A stretch of 14,202 bases of DNA, taken from positions 339,886 through 354,087 of the forward strand of contig NW_003131858.1 in NCBI RefSeq assembly GCF_000003605.2, given 5' to 3'. The stretch comes from Saccoglossus kowalevskii. Its lineage: Eukaryota > Hemichordata > Enteropneusta > Harrimaniidae. Below the pieces are notes generated by a model. It was not told where the DNA came from. It searched no databases and saw only the letters and a list, made by a program, of their open reading frames with translations. Shown here piece by piece: positions 7,326 through 14,202 of the stretch (position 1 is the stretch's first letter; each line of letters opens with the position of its first letter). The position numbers and the translations under genes were made by a program.

Positions 7326-7778
7326 ATAAAACCTTGTTGAGAGTATTAACTCTGCTGATTAAAAACAGTAATCTGATTTAACAATCGATAAAACGTGAGA
7401 TTTGCAGTGACATTTGTGACATTGTCATCTCTACTAATGCTCCCTGATAACACTGCTAAATTGAATTTATAATTTTATAATTATTGTCAACAATTTTTTA
7501 ATTCTGCATTGCTCTATGCAGGACAGTGAAAATTGGTATGTTTACAGAGCCCATGGTTCATATAATGTTTAGACACACTATCTATCTGAGATACTAATTT
7601 TAGAATACTGGTTTAGCGTGTAATATTATAGGTACAACATATCGAGTTCAGAACTAAAAATTCACAGTTTATATAATTGTAATTCCAATGAATTTTATCT
7701 AGCTCAAATGGTTTCTTACTTTTCTGCTCAAACCTCTGTGGAAATTATTGAAATTGCCTGCAAAATGTTAAGTGAAGA
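7326..7778. other. AT-rich non-coding stretch, no gene seen
   Basis: No frame, repeat family member or RNA gene is visible here. Confidence 0.5.
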
Positions 7779-7792
7779 GCGCCCTCTATTGA
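7779..7792 (-). promoter_or_regulatory. CTCF-like motif 2
   Basis: On minus this reads TCAATAGAGGGCGC, agreeing with the CTCF core CCASYAGRKGGCRS at 12 of 14 positions. It shares the exact 9-base core AGAGGGCGC and the orientation of motif 1, 3.58 kb away. Binding is unproven. Confidence 0.3.
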
Positions 7793-7862
7793 CAAATCTC
7801 CATTTCCTAAAATAACTTTTGTTTGCCTATGTCCATGTTCATATGTCATCACTCAGAGTCGT

Positions 7863-7884
7863 TGACCTGTATGACCTCTGACCC
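7863..7884 (-). promoter_or_regulatory. Composite DR3/DR1 nuclear-receptor element
   Basis: Three half-sites lie in a row: TGACCT (7863-7868), GTA, TGACCT (7872-7877), C, TGACCC (7879-7884). On minus this is GGGTCA-N1-AGGTCA-N3-AGGTCA. DR1 pairs bind RXR, HNF4 and COUP-TF type receptors and DR3 pairs bind VDR type, in known animals. It lies about 1.2 kb upstream of the exon at 9062 and 70 bp from CTCF-like motif 2. Confidence 0.4.
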
Positions 7885-9030
7885 AAGTATATATGGACTG
7901 CATTCCTTTCTGCTTTTATACCACAGTGATAGATTAGTTTGCAAATCAACTAAGTAGCCTTATTCCAAGACATGTATTACAAATTGGGAATCAGGGATAA
8001 GGCTGTACAGATTGAATAGATCCCTTTCTGACAGTATATTGATAAATTACAGATAAATCTCATTTTTATTCAATCAATATCAACATCCCAGATGGGACTG
8101 TACCATTACTCTTTGGGGAGGGAAGGTGCCGACTGCAGGGATTGACTGGAAAATCTTTCCTATAGTATTAACCATTCACTCAAATGAGAAAAAATGACAA
8201 ATTGTTCTATTATGCTTAGGTAATGGAAGTTGGGCATTTTACATTCTAAACATGAGAAAATCCAAAATAACACAGAAAACCTGCTTCTGCAGAAATTATA
8301 GATAAGAAAGACTGCAATGTTTTTTTGTTTGAAGATTTTCAATTTAGACAATATTATTTTTTTTAATTTAGCTGATTTAATATCTGCTTTAATTTATATT
8401 TTTTTTTCAACAATCACGATATTCTTGATTTTGTTTAGCATAATTAATTTAGAAACCATTAAGTTTCTTACGTATTTTCTGAAAACATATTTTCTCCTCA
8501 TTGGCTCATATTTTCAAAAAAAGAAATTTTGTCTTCAAAAATTCATGAAGCAAGTTTTTAATGTTAACATTTTTTTTAACAAAGATGATACTGTATTGTA
8601 GTTTATGTTACCAGCTCACACAGAATTACTCAGATTTTAATTGCAATTCAATTATATTTTTTTTTTTTTAAATAAATAAATATAAGTTCAAATCTAGGAA
8701 ATATAATATATAAAACATTTGCAAGACTTAGTTTGTAACCAGTTCTGAAATAATAAACATGTTGTCCGCAGTTCCACTTATCTACGTGTGTTTTTACGTG
8801 CTCACCTAAGTAGGCTCAAAGATTTCAGTATGTGGTTGGTCAGTGATACAACATATATCACTAACTTAAGTGGTCTATGACATGCCTTTCAATTTATCTT
8901 ATTTTTTTTTTCCTCACTGATACTAAAGAGGAGGATACTGCAGGAAAATCATCTTCTGTGATTACTCTATGTATCCAACTCAAACAACGGCTCTGACTTC
9001 CCAGAGCCTTTTCCTCTTCGTCTTCATGCC
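7885..9030 (+). other. Probable intron upstream of the exon at 9062, AT-rich
   Basis: The stretch holds long T-rich and A-rich tracts, including a T13-type run followed by AAAT units at about 8656-8681. The 94-codon frame at 8317-8601 encodes mostly Phe, Ile and Leu from T-rich DNA and is not credible. A pyrimidine tract sits at about 8890-8914, but the AG sites that follow lead into sequence that does not look coding. Confidence 0.4.
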
Positions 9031-9061
9031 GCTAAGACGTGTCTTACATTTATTGTTGCAG
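9031..9061 (+). other. Splice acceptor region with possible branch point
   Basis: GCTAAGA at 9031-9037 could serve as branch point (A at about 9035), 26 nt before the AG. The sequence between is pyrimidine-rich (CTTACATTTATTGTTG) with no AG, ending CAG at 9059-9061. This fits the metazoan 3' splice-site pattern and sets the exon start at 9062. Confidence 0.6.
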
Positions 9062-9202
9062 GGTACCGGCAATGGAAGTACACGAAATCATCTAAGTCCT
9101 TCGGATAACATACAGGAACTGAATGAACTGAGTGTGCGTTCTTATACTGAGTTGCTACCGACTGAGAGAAGTGCTCCGGGTACCAGTGATGGGGTCAAAG
9201 GG
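9062..9202 (+). CDS. Candidate internal coding exon, 47 codons, unrecognised protein
   Basis: The exon is 141 bp, exactly 47 codons, starting and ending in phase 0, so it could be skipped without shifting the frame. It is bounded by a good acceptor (…TTGTTGCAG) and a donor (GTACGTGA). Its codon use and GC content are clearly higher than the AT-rich flanks. The peptide starts GTGNGSTRNH. Residues 15-33 (DNIQELNELSVRSYTELLP) look like a short amphipathic helix, and the end is rich in Gly, Ser and Thr. There is no Cys or Trp and no membrane segment; one N-G-S sequon lies at residues 4-6. This suggests a linker or disordered part of a larger protein. I do not recognise the family. The frame is open upstream to an ATG at 8969, but that stretch translates the pyrimidine tract and is not favoured as coding. 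Confidence 0.6.
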
Positions 9203-9208
9203 GTACGT
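9203..9208 (+). other. Splice donor GTACGT
   Basis: The exon ends AAAGGG and the intron starts GTACGT, which fits the GTRNGT donor pattern and is complementary to much of the U1 5' end. The intron then becomes T-rich at once (an 11-T run from about 9217), in contrast with the exon. Confidence 0.6.
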
Positions 9209-9941
9209 GAAATAATTTTTTTTTTTATTAAACCAATTTTTATTTTTACTGGTATAATTTATTTTTTCTTCACAGCATTTGTTTAATTTCATTCACAAGT
9301 GCTTAATCACAGCGAGTTGGTGTTCCTGCATTACAATGACTTTCACACAACACTGATCAATCCTCTCGAAAGAATACGTGATATAATTAAAATCTACTGT
9401 GAATTTAATTGAAATCCGAAATAAGAAATTAACAAGCCATTTAATTTTGTGCTTACGTGTGTTTCACACTGAACATTGATTATATGAAAAAAAACTGATT
9501 TGATTAAAACAGCGACAAAATCTTCTCATTAATATTATATTACTGAGATTCCCAGCTATTTTTGATGTTATATACAAATTATCAATCATCATACCGGTAA
9601 GTGTCAGATTTTTAAAAAAAATATCGCTGTAAACCGTATCATCCGTCATCCTAAATATCTTACTAGTTTTCAAATATTCCAATTTGTATCTTTTCAAATC
9701 AATGAGAATACGTATAATTTGATTTCAATTTTTTTTATAAAAGTTTCCAGTGATTTTTTTTTTAAACTTAATTTTTCAATTTATCAGTAGTATCATAGCA
9801 AGTTTTTTTAAATCATTGATTTTTCATGGAACTCATGTTTCTAAAGTATGCTTGATTTCTTAAATTATTTCAAATGTAGGTATATATAGATTCTAAAGAT
9901 GCTTTATTTTATTAAATATGCTTACAAGAATACCTGATTGA
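9209..9941 (+). other. Probable intron downstream of the exon, AT-rich
   Basis: There are several T-runs and a TACCGGTA palindrome at 9592-9599, but no second exon could be recognised. A minus-strand frame at 9464-9697 has no supporting signals. Confidence 0.45.
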
Positions 9942-10273
9942 TGGTACATTGGATAGCATGTTCACTCTAAACCAGGGAGTTTCTGGGATCAATTTCAGGA
10001 TCCGACTGCTCACTAAGTAGTATAAATCCAATTACAGTCTGCCCTACCTTCCAAACACGCAATATTAGATTTGGGACACTGGTTTTACACATATTCATTT
10101 GCGATTAGCAACAAAGACAAAAAAAAACTCAGGAGAGACAACTGTGTGTTAAATGTCTGGAAATGTCGCCTGGCACAAAAATATTTTAGAGAAAAAAAAT
10201 CCTTCCAAGATGTTTACTAAAACAGCTAGACTCTGAGATAGTGTGATGTAATTTATTGTATCCTAAATTGACC
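9942..10273 (+). repeat. tRNA-derived SINE (copy B)
   Basis: A tRNA-like head carries an A-box-like TGGATAGCATG at 9950-9960 and a B-box-like GGATCAATTTC at 9986-9996, 25 nt apart. The body then runs to an A9 stretch (10119-10127), followed by CAGGAGAGACAAC at 10130 and about 60 nt that align with the tail of copy A (59-1, minus). The stretch just before the A run also aligns loosely with copy A (TTCCAAACACGCAATATTAGA against TCCCAAACATGAATATGA). The far tail (to about 10273) also aligns with 11016-11113. The head differs from that of copy A. It is non-autonomous and old, judging by divergence. Boundaries are estimates. Confidence 0.5.
9950..9996 (+). promoter_or_regulatory. Internal Pol III promoter (A and B boxes) of SINE copy B
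   Basis: TGGATAGCATG (9950-9960) is close to the A-box pattern, and GGATCAATTTC (9986-9996) keeps 7 of 11 positions of the B box GGTTCGANTCC. The intervening TTCACTCTAAACCAGGGAG resembles a tRNA anticodon-arm region. Decay of the B box suggests the copy is no longer active. Confidence 0.4.
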
Positions 10274-10512
10274 CGTGCTTGTAATAGGAGTGGAAATGAT
10301 GAACATTTATGTCAACTGTGGTGTTACCGTATTTATTCTCCCCTATCTGTGGCTAAACAATTTAACAGATTGTTTTCTGTTTCATATATCTATAGCTGCT
10401 TTGTAAGTTGATGTCTGTGTAAATGTTTTTTTCTAGTGCAAAGCTGATGTATGCCTTTTTCAGTATGCACTTATTACAACCTGGGAGGGATGTATGTTTC
10501 TTCTAATGGTAA
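10274..10512 (+). other. Non-coding spacer between SINE copy B and MITE copy 4
   Basis: There is no gene or clear repeat. Confidence 0.4.
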
Positions 10513-10727
10513 TACTGTAGAATACTATATTTTCAATTAGAATTAATTTCGGCTATTTTCGCTGAAGGAATGATTCAGTGAAAATGAAATCCAGCGAATA
10601 TACTATTTTTTCTATATTTTACATTATTAAACTTGAAAATAAACAGTGAAAATAAATTCCATGCAAAACACCCAAAAAGTCTTATCAGCAAAAATTTATT
10701 CCAGCTAAAATAAAGTATTTTACAGTA
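10513..10727 (+). mobile_element. MITE copy 4, with TA duplication
   Basis: The element proper is 10515-10725 (211 bp), flanked by TA on both sides (10513-10514 and 10726-10727). The left end is CTGTAGAATACTATATTTTC and the right end AAAATAAAGTATTTTACAG. It has the same block order as copy 3 (CGCTGAAGGAATGATTCAGTG, AATCCAGCGAA, TATATTTTACATT, CAAAACACCCAAAAAGTCTT). The left end has drifted more than the right, and a few extra bases lie in the middle. It is non-coding. Confidence 0.88.
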
Positions 10728-11015
10728 TATATCAACATCTTTCGAAGGAGATTAAAATGTTCCTACAAATATAAAAAAGCCAAAAAGATGTGATGTAACT
10801 AAATAAAATAACAATGTTTAAACAAATTTTGCAACCTGAAATGTAAAAAATTCTTCGAAAATAAAACACAAAAAACAGTGCTGTAAAAATAAACAAACTC
10901 TTGTAATTTAACAATGTGAGTTTTCACAATTCACAGATCTTTAATCTCTGTGGAAAATGTGATTTAAAATGTACTCATTTTCTTAAATTATTTAAGGCGT
11001 ACATGTAGGTGAAAT

Positions 11016-11113
11016 CCGAAAATGTTTTATGTGGAAATCGTTCTGAGTTGTTTTACAACAGCATGTGCTCTGAGATATCGGGCATGTAATTTATTGCATT
11101 CTAAATTGACCTT
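11016..11113 (+). repeat. Tail-only fragment of the SINE family
   Basis: The phrase GCTCTGAGATATCGGGCATGTAATTTATTGCATTCTAAATTGACC, split across 11067-11112, aligns with the CTCTGAGATAGTG…TCCTAAATTGACC region of copy B at 10231-10273. Looser similarity extends upstream to about 11016. No tRNA-like head or A run precedes it, so this looks like a 5'-truncated copy, as LINE-driven retroposition often leaves, or a separate repeat that shares the domain. Confidence 0.5.
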
Positions 11114-11120
11114 TTTATTG

Positions 11121-12429
11121 CCATTATCACTATTTATCATTTTCTAAAATGTTCAAAATCATCTTGTTTTCGTCCAAATCCATATGCAGTTCTGTCTGTT
11201 TTGCTTGATATAAAAAAAAAATTTAAATTTAAAAATACCTTTGATTAGTTAAAAATTGTATTCTAAATTCTTATACACATACATGTAAGTACATCAATAT
11301 TAACTTAGCATTAGCATTAATATTTTATAGACTTTTAATTTTATTTAATTAAATTTTCTAAAATATATGCATACAAATTAACATTGCATTTATTGTATAC
11401 TGAATCATTAACATATTACTAATTTTGATCACAGAAAGACTCAATCTGTAATTTACATAGGCATATTCACTACTTACTAATAGAGAAATTACAAAATTCT
11501 GAAATTTCAGATCCATTTTAGATTTGTAAATAAGATGACATACATTCGGCCTTACACTGACGTATGTATTTATTGGAAACATATTCCCTCGTGGATCCTC
11601 CTGGGACATACTTTCTTATTTTAAGGATAAAACTCACCTGTAGTGTCAAAACAAAATTTTAAAATGAAATATTGTGTTCTGAGGAATGAGGAAACAAATT
11701 TATGAGTTCTAACACCTTAAGCATCAGACGAAGGAAAGTAATCATAAAAAAGATTTGGAAGAAATTACTCTATCTAAATTTCACTGGCTTGGCATTTGCC
11801 AAATGATTGACGATGATGGGAAATAGGGATATGTGGAATAAATGGATAAGTGTGTAGCTGACGGAGTAAAGTAGATACGACTAGAATGACGATCAGAATG
11901 ACATATTGCAATGAGGTAAATGGTGTGACATCATCGTAGTCTGAGCTGTCTCCAGTAAGATTGCATCATACTTTCTCATTTCAAGATTGCAGATATCGTT
12001 TATTAACTCCTAATAATGTCAAAGGTGGCAATATAAATAAGTGTTTTGATCGTTTATTTCAAGACTAATTTTCATCTTGTTTTTGTGATTTCCTGATTAG
12101 GATCAGTTTTCGTTGTGGTTCTTTGATATCAAATTTTTTTGTGTGTAATTATTATAAATACATTAAATATTTAATTATTTAAATATTCGCTACATTAGAC
12201 TAGTGTAGTTACTGTAACATACTAAACCATTATTTGTCAAAACTGTATTAACAAATAAAATCAATTTATTGTGATAAAATAAAATAAAATTTATTGTAAC
12301 TATTAAACTAAAACTAATTTGATTCATTTTGAGAATCGCTATAGTAGGTAATTTGCATAATACTCTGTAATATGCAGATATAACCAGTTATATTTCCAAA
12401 TAGATCAGTTTCAAGGTAGAATTACCTGA
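11121..12429. other. AT-rich non-coding stretch, no gene seen
   Basis: A minus frame at 11358-11609 has no splice or domain support. Items seen are TACATGTA at 11280-11287, a short AAAAT pentanucleotide run at about 12275-12290 and ATTTGCATAAT at 12351-12361. Confidence 0.5.
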
Positions 12430-12442
12430 TCACCTTTGACCT
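12430..12442 (-). promoter_or_regulatory. DR1-type nuclear-receptor element with extended half-site
   Basis: TCACCT (12430-12435), T, TGACCT (12437-12442) gives AGGTCA-N1-AGGTGA on minus. The first half-site is preceded on minus by CA, making CAAGGTCA, the extended monomer site used by FTZ-F1 and ERR type receptors. Confidence 0.35.
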
Positions 12443-14202
12443 TGTGTTTAATCTTTTAATCCACTCCACAAGGACTTGAAATTAAGTAGATGGATTATGT
12501 GTTATTGAAAAAAAAAAGAGGATAGAATTATCTTCTGTTTGTCATTGAATAAAATCGTATTTGATTTAGAATTAATTACAGTTAAATCAAATTTTCGATT
12601 TTTTTTTACGTTTTATTGCAATGCTCATGACATCCATGATAGTGACTATATGAGAACTAAGTTAAGTTTATTTACAGATTATGCCTTTTCACCACCAGTT
12701 CCCTCTTTTCATACAAAATTTACAAAATAGTCCTGTTTATAGTCTGCACTTTTCTTAAGAAAATTGGGACAAAAATAGCCAAATTTTTTGAGTAAAAACT
12801 AAAAATTCACTCAAATTGTGTCTGTTGGCTCAAAAATTAGGGTTCATTTCCAGAAATATTGAAATATATAAGAAAAAATGTAGAAAAATTTTAGACAAAA
12901 AAGTCTGGTGGTGAAAGGGTTAACTACCGGTATGTGAAATTTTCAAATTTCGATTGTCAGTTTAGATATAATTTATTTGCTACATTTTTGTGTATAATTT
13001 AAAAAAATACTGTGAAATTATGTCTGTTACCGGTAGTAATCCTCATGATTTCAGGATTTATGTAATTCATGAAGAAAAAAAATGTGCGAAATTCACTGAC
13101 GTCTTTGTCTGGAGAAATTTTCTCTGCTACAAAATTCTGTGGTTTCCATTGGCTCACAAAATTTTCATAAATTTGTTTCCCCCCACATGCAAAATAATAT
13201 TGTAGCTTTAAAAAAATGTTTTGGTAAATAAAAAGTTATAATCTATAGGGACCATAAGTATTTAGTCAAATTTGTATTTTTGATGTCTGAACAATATTTT
13301 TTTTTAATATCTGAAAAATATTTGAATTTTTTAATCCTGAAATAATTTTTACGATTACTGAAAAAGACACAGTACATGTACATGCAGACGATCATGGAGC
13401 ATATACATGTATTTTGTAGACTCATAAATAATTCTCTGAATTTCATTTAGTGCTTATAGACGTATGTTCTAAATATTTTGTTGAAGTATTCACTAGATAT
13501 GCGTGTAATATAGTTCAACTAAAGCAAAGATTTCAATTTACTTGATTCTGATTCACCAAAAATACTGACACTAGCTAACTTTGGAACTTCATGTAATAGG
13601 TATACCTTTGATGTAACATAATAAGCCTGTCTATTCCCTGTACAACAGCTGTTGCTAACAATGTATGTATACATGCACCTCTATGTTTTGCAATCTGGTG
13701 AATTTCACTGCCCTTTGAGGACTCTAATGTCATGGTGTGGTAATTGGAAGCTCTGAAGTAAACAGAATTGCTCGCAGTTGTTCTCTCAATTGCCGTAAAT
13801 TTGCACGACTGTTATTCAAAATATAAAAACTGAAATCAAAAATAAGCCGTAGGAATGATGTACTTGCATAAAACAAGGTATAAAGTGTACCTGACAATTT
13901 TTCAACAACCATCAATGAATGATTGAATAAAATGAGAGAATCTTCATATTATATGTAAATTAGCTAATTTGCATAATAAATTTAGAAATATCCCTCGATA
14001 TTTACTTTTCTTAAATAAAATTAAAGCAACCAAGTCATACAATTACATTGTAAAATTTACAAAGTGTTTAGAATTTTTTGCTAAATATCGCAAACTTAAA
14101 TTCAAATGTTTTACAGAAATATTGTCTAATAAAATTAGATGATATTCTGTATGATGTGTGTGACTTGGCGAGTTTATTATAGCATCATGGTTGATCTAAT
14201 CC
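12443..14202. other. AT-rich non-coding stretch to the window end, no gene seen
   Basis: Frames at 12539-12730, 12990-13205, 13243-13446 and 13730-13915 give AT-biased products without splice context. Notable words are TACCGGTA at 12925 and 13028, TACATGTA at 13373 and 13404, and ATTTGCATAAT at 13967-13977. A phrase ACTGTGAAATTATG at about 13011 resembles a MITE end, but no matching right end was found. Confidence 0.5.

Noticed and set aside
8096-8133. Possible mini-exon after CATCCCAG with GTGCCG as donor
   Set aside because: The upstream tract is weakly pyrimidine-rich, the donor is poor and the peptide is too short to support.
8317-8601. 94-codon frame that looks like a membrane protein (Phe, Ile, Leu rich)
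   Set aside because: The composition follows from T-rich DNA. There is no recognisable family, no splice context, and it lies in the probable intron upstream of the exon.
8929-9061. Upstream extension of the exon to an earlier AG (about 8928) or to the ATG at 8969
   Set aside because: The added translation covers the pyrimidine tract and branch-point region of a strong acceptor and has non-coding character. The shorter exon is favoured.
10732-10914. 60-codon minus-strand hydrophobic frame
   Set aside because: It is an AT-rich artefact next to MITE copy 4, with no supporting signals.
13009-13120. TACTGTGAAATTATG start resembling a MITE terminus
   Set aside because: No matching inverted end or internal blocks of the family were found downstream.
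1-14202. A multi-gene novel system, provirus or autonomous transposon
   Set aside because: No transposase, reverse transcriptase, integrase, capsid or linked gene set can be read in any frame; only non-autonomous repeats and one exon are supported.

Overview
The window looks like non-coding DNA from a eukaryotic, intron-rich genome, most probably a marine mollusc and perhaps a bivalve. It is very AT-rich. It has no dense coding on either strand, no operon-like layout and no bacterial gene signals. It carries tRNA-derived SINEs, TA-flanked miniature inverted-repeat transposons (MITEs), microsatellites and many copies of the 8-mer TACATGTA. The taxon is an inference from this style, not from a recognised gene.

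Only one coding segment is well supported: a 141-bp candidate internal exon on the plus strand at 9062-9202. It has a good acceptor, a possible branch point, a GTACGT donor and an open 47-codon frame in phase 0 at both ends. I do not recognise its protein, so the host gene is unnamed. If the exon is real, much of the surrounding sequence is probably intron of that gene. A second, much weaker candidate is an 86-codon minus-strand frame at 6479-6739, inside the only CpG-dense island of the window (6552-6863).

Layout: 1-443, tRNA-headed SINE on the minus strand; 444-2103, AT-rich sequence with microsatellites and a 21-bp direct repeat; 2104-2433, a MITE plus a truncated second copy head to tail; 2504-2567, palindromes including a CRE-like dyad; 2861-3270, a hairpin-headed repeat with a 157-bp tandem duplication; 3637-3831, MITE copy 2, inverted; 4196-4209 and 7779-7792, two CTCF-like motifs in the same orientation; 5291-5304, 7863-7884 and 12430-12442, direct repeats of nuclear-receptor half-sites; 6182-6392, MITE copy 3; 7190-7325, two perfect inverted repeats; 9062-9202, the exon; 9942-10273, a second tRNA-headed SINE on the plus strand sharing its tail with the first; 10513-10727, MITE copy 4; 11016-11113, a tail-only fragment of the SINE family; 11121-14202, AT-rich sequence with no gene seen.

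I see no multi-gene system, CRISPR array, virus or autonomous transposon. The most informative content is the repeat biology (a MITE family with a tandem copy, and SINEs with different heads on one tail) and a set of over-represented palindromic or regulatory-type words. All counts, alignments and expectations were done by eye and hand from the sequence.
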